DNA of 40,903 bases from Sphingomonadales bacterium (GTDB taxonomy: Bacteria > Pseudomonadota > Alphaproteobacteria > Sphingomonadales > Sphingomonadaceae). Numbering within the stretch: position 1 is the first letter of the stretch; every line of letters begins with the position of its first letter. Made by a program: the position numbers and the translations under genes. The notes beneath the pieces were generated by a model. It was not told where the DNA came from. It did no database searches and saw only the letters and a program-made list of their open reading frames with translations. Shown one piece after another: positions 1 to 8,611 of this stretch. The stretch covers positions 1 through 40,903 of the forward strand of contig JAAURJ010000025.1 in assembly GCA_012032285.1 (NCBI GenBank), written 5' to 3'.

Positions 1-877
1 CTCTTCGGGCATTCCCGTTTCTACTTTTAATCGGATTACCCGGCCGCGGCGACGGCGTTTTGATCGCGCTGCGGAAATAACGGACAAGATCTTCTGCCTC
101 TTCTTCCATTTCAATATCACTGTCACGGATGATGCGGAAAGCGGCGCTACCCAGCACTTGATAGCCGGGAAACAAGCGGTCGCTGAATTTTCGGATCAAG
201 GTTTCAATCGCAATATAGCGCACCCGCATTCCCGCCAAGCGGATGAAACGGTTAAGCGAATTGGGGATCATGATCAATTCACGCACTTTTTCGCCGTCGG
301 ACAAACGGCGCAAATCGAAAATCAGGCTGAGACATAAATTGGGGATGAAGGGAAATGGGTGCGCCGGGTCCAGCGCCTGCGGGGTGAGCACCGGAAAAAT
401 CTGATCCTCAAAATCGGCGCCGGCAAGCTGCATATCATCTTCGGTCATCGAATTTTCATCAAGCACAAGAATATTCTGACCGGCCAATTCCTCTTTCAGC
501 AATTGCCAAAGATTCTGCTGCGCTGCCATTAACTCATCGGCTTCAAGGTCGATTGCGGCCAATTGCTGCGTCGGGGTAAGCCCGTCAATTGAGGGTTCTA
601 CAATTCCTTGCACCTGCTGCCCGCGAAGACCAGCCACACGGACCATGAAAAATTCGTCGAGATTATTACCAGAAATTGACAAGAAACGGAGCCGTTCAAG
701 CAATGGATGGTTCCGGTTCTGCGCCTCCTCCAGCACCCGCCAGTTGAATTTTAGCCAGCTTAGTTCGCGGTTGAAATAGCGCTGCCTGGATTCGGGCACA
801 TCAGAATTGCTCACAAGGCTGAGCGAAGCGCCGATTTGCCCTTGATCCGCCAACTCTCCTTTTTTCTTACGCGCCAT
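1..877 (-). CDS. ppk: Polyphosphate kinase 1, N-terminal part (cut by window edge)
   Basis: Makes long-chain polyphosphate from ATP at the membrane. The minus-strand frame opens with ATG at 877 (AAGGCGG just upstream as ribosome site) and stays open to base 1, about 292 codons. The start of the conserved N-terminal domain is plain: RYFNRELSWLKFNWRVLEE at about residues 33-51, then LLERLRFLSIS and NNLDEFFMVRV, followed by the head domain with FPFIPNLCLSL. The C-terminal catalytic domains with the phosphorylated histidine lie outside the window. It is divergent from ruvA, so the 160-base gap holds promoters for both. Sphingomonad PPK1 proteins are about 700 residues long, so less than half is present. 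Function is assigned from family similarity. Confidence 0.93.
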   Translation of the reverse strand, partial: MARKKKGELADQGQIGASLSLVSNSDVPESRQRYFNRELSWLKFNWRVLEEAQNRNHPLLERLRFLSISGNNLDEFFMVRVAGLRGQQVQGIVEPSIDGLTPTQQLAAIDLEADELMAAQQNLWQLLKEELAGQNILVLDENSMTEDDMQLAGADFEDQIFPVLTPQALDPAHPFPFIPNLCLSLIFDLRRLSDGEKVRELIMIPNSLNRFIRLAGMRVRYIAIETLIRKFSDRLFPGYQVLGSAAFRIIRDSDIEMEEEAEDLVRYFRSAIKTPSPRPGNPIKSRNGNARR

Positions 878-970
878 GTCCGCCTTTCAAGCTGATAGTG
901 ATTCCTAGAATATCCAACCATAATCCATGCACGGCAAATGTTACAATTTTGCTAGAGACATGATTTCAAT

Positions 971-984
971 ATGACAATTGTCAT
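971..984. promoter_or_regulatory. Perfect 14-bp palindrome upstream of ruvA
   Basis: ATGACAATTGTCAT is a perfect inverted repeat with no spacer. It directly abuts the SOS box at 985-999 in the ppk/ruvA divergent gap. It could be an operator for a dimeric regulator acting on ppk or ruvA, or chance. The regulator is not recognised. Confidence 0.4.
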
Positions 985-999
985 GTTCGATCAATGTTC
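985..999 (+). promoter_or_regulatory. SOS box (LexA site) for ruvA
   Basis: GTTC, seven bases, GTTC: an exact match to the alphaproteobacterial LexA direct-repeat operator. It lies 44 bases before the ruvA start codon. ruvAB is a classical SOS target, so context and motif agree. A second exact box lies before uvrA in this window. Confidence 0.85.
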
Positions 1000-1042
1000 T
1001 CTTTTCCTTGCGCTTGCCCGCGCCCCGCGCTAACCCATGCAC

Positions 1043-1653
1043 ATGATCGCAAAACTGACAGGGCGGATAGACGAAACCGGCACCGACCATCTGGTCATCG
1101 ACGTGCAGGGCGTTGGCTATTTGGTGCAGGCATCGGCCCGGACATTGGCGGCATTGGGGGCGGCGGGCGATTTTGCCACTGTCTTCACCGAAATGCAGGT
1201 GAGCGAGACCGATATGCGCCTCATTGGCTTTGCATCGAAAGAAGAACGCGACTGGTTCCGCCTGCTGACCACGGTGCAGGGCGTGGGCGGAAAGGTCGCA
1301 CTGGCAATCCTGTCCGCGCTGGAGGCGGACGAGCTGGCTCTGGCGATTGGCGGCGGCGATAGCGCAATGGTCGCGCGGGCCAATGGCGTGGGACCGAAAC
1401 TTGCGAGCCGGATTGTTAACGAGCTGGCCGACAAAGTCGGTGCGCTGGCGGGGCTTGGTGGCGGTGCAAAGCTGGCGGCGGCGGCGGCAAGGGCCGCGGC
1501 GGCCATAGCGCCGATGCCGTGGCCGCCCTCACTGGCCTCGGTTTCAAACCTGCCGAAGCCAGCCGCGCAGTGGGTGAGGCGCTGGATGAAGTGGGCAAAG
1601 ACGCGAGCCTCGATGCACTGGTAAGGGCGGCGCTCAAGAGGGCGGGGAAGTGA
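1043..1653 (+). CDS. ruvA: Holliday junction DNA helicase subunit RuvA (frame broken once)
   Basis: RuvA tetramers bind Holliday junctions and load the RuvB motor. The start was chosen at [10 protein letters not shown], the family N-terminus, though an ATG two codons earlier (1037) is possible. Domains I and II follow, with the helix-hairpin-helix patterns [11 protein letters not shown] and [13 protein letters not shown]. Near 1470-1485, in a GCG/GGC repeat, the frame breaks. The C-terminal RuvB-binding domain continues in the next frame ([20 protein letters not shown]) to TGA at 1651-1653. Adding one base gives 203 residues, the normal length, so I take the break as a sequencing indel. An SOS box lies upstream. 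ruvC, often the preceding gene, is not here. Confidence 0.92.
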
Positions 1654-1661
1654 ATGCAATC

Positions 1662-2218
1662 ATGACGGAGCAAAATATAGCTATCCAAATGTTGATTTGC
1701 ATAGCCTTTCAGAAAATGATCAAGCGAAAGAGTTGTATGCGCATTATGGTCTAGCAATGTATACTTCCAACGTCTTGGAACATAGCATTGTGAATGCGCT
1801 CGTGTTTATTAAACTCTTCCCAGAAAGAGATACTTGTTTTTCTCGCCAAGAGTGGGAAGACAAGTACGATTGCTTCTACGAAGCTGCATTCAAAAAAACT
1901 TTTGGCGGATTAGTCACTCAGCTGGTTAAAAGTGGCGGTGTTTCAGAGGAAATATCTTGCGATTTAAAACATGCTATAGAGATAATAAATACACTGGCTC
2001 ATAAATTTTTTAGGGATAGAGATAAGGATTTTTTCTATATAAATGGACGTAAATTTATATTGGAATACAGTAAATCTGCTACACTTTTATTTCATAATAT
2101 TGGCCAGCAGATTGATAACGAGACAGCTCATCTTGCTGAGAAATATGGTCTTTCTCAAAGTTATTTTGAGGAAATGCACAGAAATTATCTTTTAGCAGCC
2201 AAAGCGGGCACTTACTAA
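1662..2218 (+). CDS. AT-rich hypothetical protein between ruvA and the toxin-antitoxin pair (possible degenerate HEPN fold)
   Basis: Not a gene I can name. The frame from about 1673 to 2218 is clear. If one A is added in the AAAA run at 1672-1675, it joins an ATG at 1662 that lies 9 bases after the ruvA stop and behind GGGGAAG, giving 185 residues. Without that correction the only start in the frame is TTG 1697. The protein is mostly helical, with FEH-like NVLEHSIVNALV, then KTFGGLVTQLVK, then INTLAHKFFRDRDKDF. The last resembles a HEPN-type R-N-x-L-A-H-x-F-F helix in which the arginine codon has become isoleucine (ATA). Its base composition is far more AT-rich than ruvA and ruvB on either side, which suggests horizontal acquisition. 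No signal peptide or membrane segment is seen. Confidence 0.7.
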
Positions 2219-2231
2219 ACCAATAATTTCC

Positions 2232-2265
2232 TATAATAACTATACAAATTCCTAGGATATGTTAT
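2232..2265 (+). promoter_or_regulatory. Candidate promoter/operator of the parDE pair
   Basis: The AT-rich gap before parD contains a consensus -10 hexamer TATAAT at 2232-2237, an 8-bp palindrome TCCTAGGA at 2250-2257, and an ATAAC/GTTAT inverted repeat (2236-2240 and 2261-2265). ParD-type antitoxins normally repress their own promoter through such sites, so the module may be transcribed both from here and from the upstream ruvA promoter. Inference only; no clear -35 was found. Confidence 0.4.
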
Positions 2266-2274
2266 AAACAGTCT

Positions 2275-2526
2275 ATGTCACAGCTCAATGTCTCTCTTCC
2301 GCCTGCCCTGAAAGCATGGGTTGAATCCCGCGTTGCCGAGGGGCGTTTTTCTTCCGCCAGCGATTATGTTCGCCATCTGCTCCGCCGTGATCAGGATGAA
2401 GCGGCTGATGAAACCGAATGGCTAAGGAAGTTAATTGCGGAAAGCCGGGATAGCGAAATTATTGAAAAAGAACCCGAAGATATCCTTGAAGAAATAGTGG
2501 CGGAGCGTAACAAGCGGTATGGCTAA
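2275..2526 (+). CDS. parD: ParD-like ribbon-helix-helix antitoxin
   Basis: A type II antitoxin of 83 residues. The N-terminal ribbon-helix-helix DNA-binding part is seen in QLNVSLPPALKAWVESRV, followed by FSSASDYVRHLLRRDQ, the usual ParD signature. The acidic C-terminal tail (ETEWLRKLIAES ... EKEPEDILEEIV) should wrap the toxin. It overlaps the downstream toxin gene by 8 bases, so the two are translationally coupled. The protein is expected to neutralise ParE and repress its own promoter. Family assignment is firm; the cognate pairing is inferred from the overlap. Confidence 0.9.
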   Translation: MSQLNVSLPPALKAWVESRVAEGRFSSASDYVRHLLRRDQDEAADETEWLRKLIAESRDSEIIEKEPEDILEEIVAERNKRYG

Positions 2527-2812
2527 ATTGCGTCTGACATCGGACGCGCGTGCCGACCTTGCGGACATAGATGACTGGAGCTTTCAAATATTTGGGCGGG
2601 ATGTAGCGGATGAATATATATATGGATTGCAGCAGGCCTTTGCCCTGCTTCGCAAGCATCCACAGGCTGGCCAAGCGCGACCGGAAATTGCGAATGATAT
2701 CCGCTGTCTTATTCATCGAAGCCACCGGATTTTCTATTCAATAGAGAATGATCTGGTGCTGATCCGCCGGGTAGTGCATAGCAAGCGCGAAGCCAAACGA
2801 TTGCTGCAATGA
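2519..2812 (+). CDS. parE: ParE/RelE-superfamily toxin
   Basis: A toxin of 97 residues. The ParE pattern is visible: [21 protein letters not shown] at the N-terminus, [15 protein letters not shown] in the middle, then [18 protein letters not shown] and [18 protein letters not shown] at the end. Known ParE toxins poison DNA gyrase and provoke DNA damage and SOS induction; some relatives cut mRNA, so the target is inferred. The TGA stop shares four bases (ATGA) with the ruvB start, which makes toxin translation and ruvB translation neighbours on one message. The placement inside the SOS-controlled ruvAB cluster is unusual. Confidence 0.88.
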   Translation: MAKLRLTSDARADLADIDDWSFQIFGRDVADEYIYGLQQAFALLRKHPQAGQARPEIANDIRCLIHRSHRIFYSIENDLVLIRRVVHSKREAKRLLQ

Positions 2813-3833
2813 CCACTAACCCTCATCTAACCCCCGAACGCAAAGCGGAAGATCTGGACGCTGCGCTGCGCCCCAAGAGCCTGACCGAATTTATCGGGCA
2901 GCAGGCGGCGCGGGAGAATTTGCGGGTGTTTATCGAGGCGGCACGGTCGCGCGGCGAGGCGATGGACCATGTGCTGTTCTTTGGCCCGCCCGGCCTTGGA
3001 AAACCACATTGGCGCAGATTGTCGCCAAGGAAATGGGCGTGGGCTTTCGTTCTACCTCCGGCCCCGTGATCGCCAAATCGGGCGATCTCGCCGCGCTGCT
3101 CACCAATTTGGAGGAAGGCGATGTCCTGTTCATCGACGAAATTCACCGGCTCAATCCGGTAGTTGAAGAGGTGCTCTATCCCGCCATGGAGGACCGCGCA
3201 CTCGACATCATGATCGGGGAAGGACCATCGGCGCGGTCGGTGCGGATTGACCTGCCTGCCTTCACGCTCGTTGGCGCGACCACGCGGCAGGGGCTGCTTA
3301 CCACCCCCTTGCGCGACCGTTTCGGCATACCGGTGCGATTGAATTTCTATACGCATGAGGAACTGCAACTTGTGGTCGCTCGTGCCGCCCGCCTGCTTGG
3401 TCTTGATATTGCCCCCGATGGTGCAGCAGAGGTGGCCAAACGCTCGCGCGGAACGCCCCGCGTTGCTGGCCGCTTACTGCGCCGGGTGCGCGATTTTGCG
3501 AATGTAGCCGGCGATAGCATTGTCACTGCAAAGTCTGCTGATGCCGCGCTGAGCCGGTTGGAAATTGACAAGCTCGGCCTTGATGCGATGGACCGGCGTT
3601 ACCTTATGATGATCGCCGATATTTATAAGGGCGGTCCGGTCGGCGTAGAAACGCTCGCCGCAGGATTATCCGAACCGCGTGACACGATCGAAGAGGTGAT
3701 TGAACCCTATCTGATCCAGCTTGGCCTTGTCGCCCGTACGGCAAGGGGACGGCTGCTTAATGATCGCGGGTGGAAACATCTGGGCCTCAATCCGCCTGCT
3801 CAGTCGCCCGCTCAGGACGGGCTGTTTGATTAG
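2809..3833 (+). CDS. ruvB: Holliday junction branch-migration ATPase RuvB (frame broken once)
   Basis: Hexameric AAA+ motor that drives branch migration with RuvA. The start ATG overlaps the parE stop. The N-terminal part reads [18 protein letters not shown] and reaches the Walker A loop FGPPGLGK. There one A is missing from the AAAA run at 3000-3003, and the frame shifts. The continuation in the other frame has [11 protein letters not shown], Walker [10 protein letters not shown], sensor-1 [11 protein letters not shown] and the winged-helix end [17 protein letters not shown]. Correcting one base gives 341 residues, the standard RuvB length, so the break looks like a homopolymer error. Expression probably depends on the ruvA SOS promoter through the inserted genes, or on the parD promoter. 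Confidence 0.93.
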
Positions 3834-3922
3834 GCAGATGGCCATATCCACGCGATGAAATGAGAGATAGTATCATATTTTTCCTTTCGCGTTCCAATCG
3901 AAACCGATAAGCAATCCCAGCA

Positions 3923-4396
3923 ATGAGCGCATCCCAATATCCCGACCTTCCCTATCAGGGCCGTTTTGACGGCACCGAGCATAAATTTGCGGTGCGTGTC
4001 TATTTTGAGGATACCGATTTTTCTGGTGTGGTTTACCATGCCCGCTATCTGCATTTCATGGAAAGGGCGCGGTCGGATATGCTTGCCTGCGCCGGCATAG
4101 GCCAGCGCGCTGCGCATGAAGCGGGCGAGGGTGCCTATGCGGTGACTGCGATGGAATTGAAATTCCGCCGCGCCGCGCATTTTGACGATGCGCTTTTGCT
4201 GGTCAGCACGGTGGAGCTGATAAGGGGTGCGAGTGTCGATATAGCGCAAAGCATTTTTCGCGGCGAAGAGGTCATACTGACCGCAAAGGTCACCGCCGCT
4301 TTTGTCAGCCCGGATGGCCGCGCTAGGCGTCAGCCAAAGCAATGGGTTGCGGCCTTTGAAAAGATTTTGCACAAGGGCGGACAATGCCCCTCATAA
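3923..4396 (+). CDS. ybgC: Tol-Pal-associated acyl-CoA thioesterase, hotdog fold
   Basis: Single hotdog-domain thioesterase of 157 residues that hydrolyses acyl-CoA and is linked to phospholipid metabolism at the inner membrane. The catalytic signature is DTDFSGVVYHARYLHFMERAR at about residues 31-51, with the Asp and the YHARYL segment typical of the YbgC/4HBT group. First gene of the tol cluster; tolQ starts 25 bases downstream. The ATG at 3923 has no strong ribosome site, but the N-terminus fits the family. Confidence 0.92.
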   Translation: MSASQYPDLPYQGRFDGTEHKFAVRVYFEDTDFSGVVYHARYLHFMERARSDMLACAGIGQRAAHEAGEGAYAVTAMELKFRRAAHFDDALLLVSTVELIRGASVDIAQSIFRGEEVILTAKVTAAFVSPDGRARRQPKQWVAAFEKILHKGGQCPS

Positions 4397-4421
4397 ACCA
4401 TCCACAGGATCAATAGCGCCT

Positions 4422-5123
4422 ATGTATCTGTTAACCGCCGTCAGCGCCGAAAGCGCCGGTAATTTCAACCCGCTGCAACTCTTCCTCGACGCCGATCTGG
4501 TGGTTAAGGCCGTGATTATCGGGCTGGTCATCGCCAGCATCTGGGTATGGACGATCATCGTCGCCTTTACGATGAAAATCAGCAAGATCGGCAAGCAGAC
4601 CGAAAAATTCGAACGCGATTTCTGGCGCAGCAATGATATTGACGGTTTTTATAATGACCGGGGGAAAAGCGAGCTTCCCGTCGCCCGCGTTTTTGCAGCG
4701 GGCGTGGCAGAATGGCGGCGCTCCACCAATGGCAAGGTCATTGACCGCGACGGCACGCGTGAGCGGCTTGCCACCGCGATGGACGCCACGATAGCTGCGG
4801 AGAGTGACAAGCTGGCGAACCGGCTCAATTTTCTGGCCACCACCGGATCGGTTGCGCCCTTTATCGGCCTGTTCGGCACAGTATGGGGGATAATGCGCAG
4901 CTTTGCCGCGATTGCAGCCGAACAGAACAGCTCGCTCGCCGTGGTCGCGCCGGGCATTGCCGAGGCGTTATTTGCCACCGCCATTGGCCTTTTCGCAGCC
5001 ATTCCGGCGGTGATCGCCTATAACCGTTTCTCGCACCGTGTGAACCAGCATGAAGCAAGGCTGGGCCGGTTTGCCGATGGCTTCCACGGCACATTGTCGC
5101 GCGAATTGGAGCGGGAGGCTTAA
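4422..5123 (+). CDS. tolQ: Tol-Pal system proton channel subunit TolQ
   Basis: Inner-membrane ExbB/TolQ-family protein of 233 residues. With TolR it uses the proton-motive force to energise TolA. Three membrane segments are visible: VVKAVIIGLVIASIWVWTII near residues 25-44, FLATTGSVAPFIGLFGTVWGI around 130-150, and GIAEALFATAIGLFAAIPAVIAY around 170-195. The GLFGTVWG and ALFATAIGL motifs are characteristic. The start at MYLLTAVSAES was preferred over a longer in-frame extension, because that extension overlaps ybgC and does not match the family. The TolR gene follows after 6 bases. Confidence 0.94.
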   Translation: MYLLTAVSAESAGNFNPLQLFLDADLVVKAVIIGLVIASIWVWTIIVAFTMKISKIGKQTEKFERDFWRSNDIDGFYNDRGKSELPVARVFAAGVAEWRRSTNGKVIDRDGTRERLATAMDATIAAESDKLANRLNFLATTGSVAPFIGLFGTVWGIMRSFAAIAAEQNSSLAVVAPGIAEALFATAIGLFAAIPAVIAYNRFSHRVNQHEARLGRFADGFHGTLSRELEREA

Positions 5124-5129
5124 GCGCAA

Positions 5130-5626
5130 ATGGCCATGAACCTGTCATCATCATCGGGACGCAGCCGCCGAGGACGCAGGGGCGGCGGCAACCGCGCACC
5201 CATGGCGGAAATTAACGTCACGCCCTTTGTTGATGTGATGCTGGTGCTGTTGATCATTTTTATGGTCACCGCGCCGCTTTTGGTATCGGGCGTGCCGGTG
5301 GATCTTCCCGATAGCCGGGCAACGCATTGGATCAGGAAAAAGACCCGGTGGAGGTCAGCATTGATAGCGAAGGCGCATTTTTCATTAATGGGGACAGCAT
5401 CGCACCTGCCGATCTGGCCGCTCGCTTTGAACAGATTGCCGCCGCCCAAGATGCACAAAACCCAAGCCAAATAACCGTCCGCGCCGATAAGGAAATCAGC
5501 TATGGCCGGATCATGACAGTGATGGGCGAATTGAACCGGGCGGGGTTAAACCGTGTCAGCCTGGTAACAAACAGCGTGGGCGCAGCCGGGGATGCAGTCA
5601 CCGCAGGTTCATCTGGAACGGAATAG
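5130..5626 (+). CDS. tolR: Tol-Pal system protein TolR (frame broken once)
   Basis: ExbD/TolR-family partner of TolQ, with one membrane segment and a periplasmic domain. The N-terminal half reads [20 protein letters not shown], holding the conserved membrane aspartate that carries protons, then [16 protein letters not shown]. Around 5321 one A appears to be missing; the frame then switches and continues [13 protein letters not shown] to [11 protein letters not shown] and the stop at 5624-5626. Adding one base gives 165 residues, normal for the family. TolR is required for envelope integrity and both halves are well conserved, so a sequencing indel is more likely than a real mutation. Confidence 0.92.
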
Positions 5627-5636
5627 CGAACCAATC

Positions 5637-6500
5637 ATGGACCGGATAGAACAAACAGGTCTGATAACAGCTGTGCTTATTCATGGCCTACTGGCGCTTG
5701 CCATATGGCTGGCCATGCAAAACGCGCCGCGCGAAGAGGTAAAGCCGCCGCCCGCGATCAGCGTTTCTTTGGTGGGTGAGGTTGCACCTGTTTCCACCGC
5801 GCCCGATGCGATACAAGCCGAGCCAGCGCCCGCATCATCGGCGGAATTGGAAGCGGCGCCCCTATCCGACCCCGCCCCCGAAGCGCCCAGCGTCCTGCCG
5901 ACACCCGTGCCGCAAATAAAGCCGACACCGGAGCGGCAAATAACGCCGACCCCGCCCAAAATGGCGGCAAAGCCAAAGCCCACACCAAAACCGGCACAAA
6001 AGACAACCCCGCCAAAAGCCAATACCAAACCGGCGGGGAAACCCGTTCCACAGAAAAAATCGGGCGGCTTTGGCAAAGGTTTTGAAGAGAAAATAGCAGG
6101 TATTGGCGGCAGCGCAGGCAGCAATAATAGCAGCGCCTCATCCGGCGCGGGCAAGGCCAGCGGTACGCCTGCGGCCAAATCAGGCAGCGAAGTGCGCCGT
6201 GATGTCAGCGCCAAGCTGGGCAGTCAGATCAAACCCTATCTGGATAGCTGCGTTAACAATTCGCCGGAAATTAACCGCCTTGTCTTCCCCGTCAGCGTCA
6301 GCTTAGATAAAAACGGGCGGGCAGCCAGCACCAGTATAGGCAACCCATCTGGGATCACAGATACCAACCGCCCGCAAATCGGTCCGATCAAGGACTGTAT
6401 TGCAAAAGCCATCAACGCCGCTTCACCCTTTCGCGGGCTTGACCCTGATTATCATGATATATGGAAATCGCATTCGATGCGGATGCGGGCTTCTTCTTAA
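5637..6500 (+). CDS. tolA: Cell envelope integrity protein TolA
   Basis: Bridges the inner membrane to the outer-membrane Pal and TolB. The start was placed at MDRIEQTGL, 10 bases after tolR. A membrane anchor follows (LITAVLIHGLLALAIWLAM, about residues 8-26). Next comes a long proline-, alanine- and lysine-rich stretch with repeated PTP/KPTPKP units that spans the periplasm, a glycine/serine-rich hinge, and a compact C-terminal domain with PYLDSCVNNSPEINRL and DYHDIWKSHSMRMR. Length is 287 residues. Assignment rests as much on position between tolR and tolB as on sequence, since TolA proteins diverge quickly. Confidence 0.88.
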   Translation: MDRIEQTGLITAVLIHGLLALAIWLAMQNAPREEVKPPPAISVSLVGEVAPVSTAPDAIQAEPAPASSAELEAAPLSDPAPEAPSVLPTPVPQIKPTPERQITPTPPKMAAKPKPTPKPAQKTTPPKANTKPAGKPVPQKKSGGFGKGFEEKIAGIGGSAGSNNSSASSGAGKASGTPAAKSGSEVRRDVSAKLGSQIKPYLDSCVNNSPEINRLVFPVSVSLDKNGRAASTSIGNPSGITDTNRPQIGPIKDCIAKAINAASPFRGLDPDYHDIWKSHSMRMRASS

Positions 6501-6532
6501 ATGAGCGGGTCACGGACACAGGAAACAAGATT

Positions 6533-7930
6533 ATGTTAGACCGAATAAAAATCACACTTCCCATAAAGGTCTTGGCCGCCTTGAGCGCCTTTTTCTGCCT
6601 AAGCCTCAATGCATCGGCGCAGGATGCCGCGCCCACACCTGCTCCGGTAGCAGCCGCCCCGCAGGGTGCGGATGATGAACCCGAATTGATCGAATTTGAA
6701 ACTGCCAAGGCCCGGAGCGTCGCCGTGCCGGTTTTTGTCGCACCTTCGCCCACCAATACGCCTGCCGGCAATAGCGCCAATTTAGGACGGCAAATCGCCG
6801 AGGTGATTGCATCCGATTTGCGGGCCAGCGGCCTGTTCGAACCCATAGGACCATCGGGCCTTCGTGCAATTAGCTTGGCGGAGGTTACCGCGCCGCAATA
6901 TGCCTATTGGCGCGGGCGCAATGCGTCCTTGCTGATCGAAGGTTTTGTTCGTGTTGGCGGAGATGGCAATTTAACCGTGGGGTGTTATCTTTATGATGTC
7001 AATTTCGGCAGCGAGACGACACGGCTGGGCTTTGTGGTATCGCCGGGCGACTGGCGCCGTGCCGCACATAAATGCGCCGATGCTTTTTATTCAAAAGTGA
7101 CCGGTGAAAAACCCTTTTTCGATAGCCGCATCGCCTATATTGCCGAAAGCGGCCCCAAGGGGAACCGTGTCAAACGGCTTGCCATCATGGACAGCGACGG
7201 GGCCAATCATAAATTCATCACCAGCGGGCAATCGACCGCTCTGACCCCGCGTTATTCGCCCAATTACCGCTCGATCCTCTATCTCAGCTATACCGACGGC
7301 AATCCGCGCATCTATGTTTATGATGTCGATAGCGGGCGGCAACGCTTGATTACGCAAAGCAGCAACCCGACTTTTGCCCCGCGCTGGTCCCCCGACGGAC
7401 AAAGCATCCTATATTCGATGGCGATTGCCGGAAATACCGATATTTATAAAATCTCCGTCAATGGCGGAGAACCGGTGCGGCTGACCAATGCGCCCGGCAT
7501 CGATGTCGGGGGCAGCTTTTCGCCCGATGGGCGTCAGATTGTGTTTGAAAGCGACCGTTCGGGTAGCCAGCAGCTTTACATCATGAACACCGATGGTTCA
7601 AACCAGCGCCGGATCAGTTTCGAAGGCGGCCGTTTCGCTACACCCGAATGGAGCCCGCGCGGCGATTTGATTGCGTTTACCCGCATCGCCGGCGACTTTC
7701 GCGTCGGCACTATGCGCCCCGATGGTTCGGGTATGCGCCTGCTCACCAATAGCTGGCAGGATGAGGCACCGACATGGGCCCCCAATGGCCGGGTGATTCA
7801 ATTCTTCCGCACCGCAAAGAATAGTGGTAAAACAGGAATATGGCAGGTAGACTTGACCGGACAGAATGAACGGCAATTGCCGACACCGGTTGATGGTTCC
7901 GATCCGGCATGGGGGCCGGTTCTGCCCTAA
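6533..7930 (+). CDS. tolB: Tol-Pal system beta-propeller protein TolB
   Basis: Periplasmic protein of 465 residues that interacts with Pal and TolA. The start was chosen at ATG 6533 because AGGAAACA lies at proper distance and a signal peptide follows at once (KVLAALSAFFCLSLNASAQ, cleavage near residue 26). The N-terminal domain includes LGRQIAEVIASDLRASGLFEPI, then the six-bladed propeller with repeated APRWSPDGQSILY, GGSFSPDGRQIVF and TPEWSPRGDLIAF blades. The C-terminus PVDGSDPAWGPVLP matches the family. Part of the ybgC-tol-pal cluster. Confidence 0.95.
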   Translation: MLDRIKITLPIKVLAALSAFFCLSLNASAQDAAPTPAPVAAAPQGADDEPELIEFETAKARSVAVPVFVAPSPTNTPAGNSANLGRQIAEVIASDLRASGLFEPIGPSGLRAISLAEVTAPQYAYWRGRNASLLIEGFVRVGGDGNLTVGCYLYDVNFGSETTRLGFVVSPGDWRRAAHKCADAFYSKVTGEKPFFDSRIAYIAESGPKGNRVKRLAIMDSDGANHKFITSGQSTALTPRYSPNYRSILYLSYTDGNPRIYVYDVDSGRQRLITQSSNPTFAPRWSPDGQSILYSMAIAGNTDIYKISVNGGEPVRLTNAPGIDVGGSFSPDGRQIVFESDRSGSQQLYIMNTDGSNQRRISFEGGRFATPEWSPRGDLIAFTRIAGDFRVGTMRPDGSGMRLLTNSWQDEAPTWAPNGRVIQFFRTAKNSGKTGIWQVDLTGQNERQLPTPVDGSDPAWGPVLP

Positions 7931-7981
7931 TCTATAGGGCGAGACAGAATATAAACGGGGATAAAATAGGAGAAGGCAGAT

Positions 7982-8518
7982 ATGATCAAAATGACCCAAA
8001 AAACCCGCTTAATCGGCCTATTGCTGGTATCCAGCGCATTGGTTTCGGCCTGCGGAAAGAAGAATATTGATGATCTTCCTCCGGTTGCGACCGATACCGG
8101 TGATGACGGCGTCAATGGCACAGGCAATGGTGGCAATGTCCAAAATGCAGTCGTGCCAGGCAGTCAGGAAGATTTCGTCGCCTCTGTATCCAGCGACCGT
8201 ATTTTCTTTGATACTGATCGTTTCAACATTGATACACAGGATCAGATCACCCTGCAAAGTCAGGCACAATGGTTGTCCCGCTATCCGCAGGCTCAGGTGA
8301 CGATCGAAGGCCATGCCGACGAACGCGGCACCCGCGATTATAACCTCGCCCTGGGCGAGCGCCGCGCCAATGCTGCGAAAAATTATCTGGCATCGCTGGG
8401 CGTCAACCCGGCGCGTATCCGCACCGTCAGCTATGGCAAGGAACGCCCCGAAGCCTTGGGATCAAACGAACAGGCATGGGCGCAAAACCGCCGTGCGGTC
8501 TCGGTGATCATCCGGTAA
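7982..8518 (+). CDS. pal: Peptidoglycan-associated lipoprotein Pal
   Basis: Outer-membrane lipoprotein of 178 residues that binds peptidoglycan. A lipoprotein signal ends in the lipobox LVSAC with Cys at residue 24. A low-complexity Gly/Asn linker follows, then an OmpA-like domain: [20 protein letters not shown] holds the diaminopimelate-binding Asp and Arg region, with [15 protein letters not shown] next. AGGAG lies 8 bases before the ATG. Last gene of the tol cluster; the usual cpoB/ybgF is not next, since exonuclease III follows. Confidence 0.95.
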   Translation: MIKMTQKTRLIGLLLVSSALVSACGKKNIDDLPPVATDTGDDGVNGTGNGGNVQNAVVPGSQEDFVASVSSDRIFFDTDRFNIDTQDQITLQSQAQWLSRYPQAQVTIEGHADERGTRDYNLALGERRANAAKNYLASLGVNPARIRTVSYGKERPEALGSNEQAWAQNRRAVSVIIR

Positions 8519-8611
8519 TCCGTTTCTGCACTCAAAAGACGCAGACCCCCCAATATTTCCGATAGGGAAATGGCGAACAGCTTTAGACTGCGGACCTTAA
8601 TCATGGTGAAA

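Noticed and set aside
994-1362. Open frame overlapping ruvA in another phase
   Set aside because: High-GC shadow of ruvA; arginine- and glycine-rich composition and no family signal.
5681-6214. Antisense open frame across tolA
   Set aside because: Reverse-strand shadow of the Pro/Lys-rich repeats, giving an artificial Gly/Ala/Phe-rich product.
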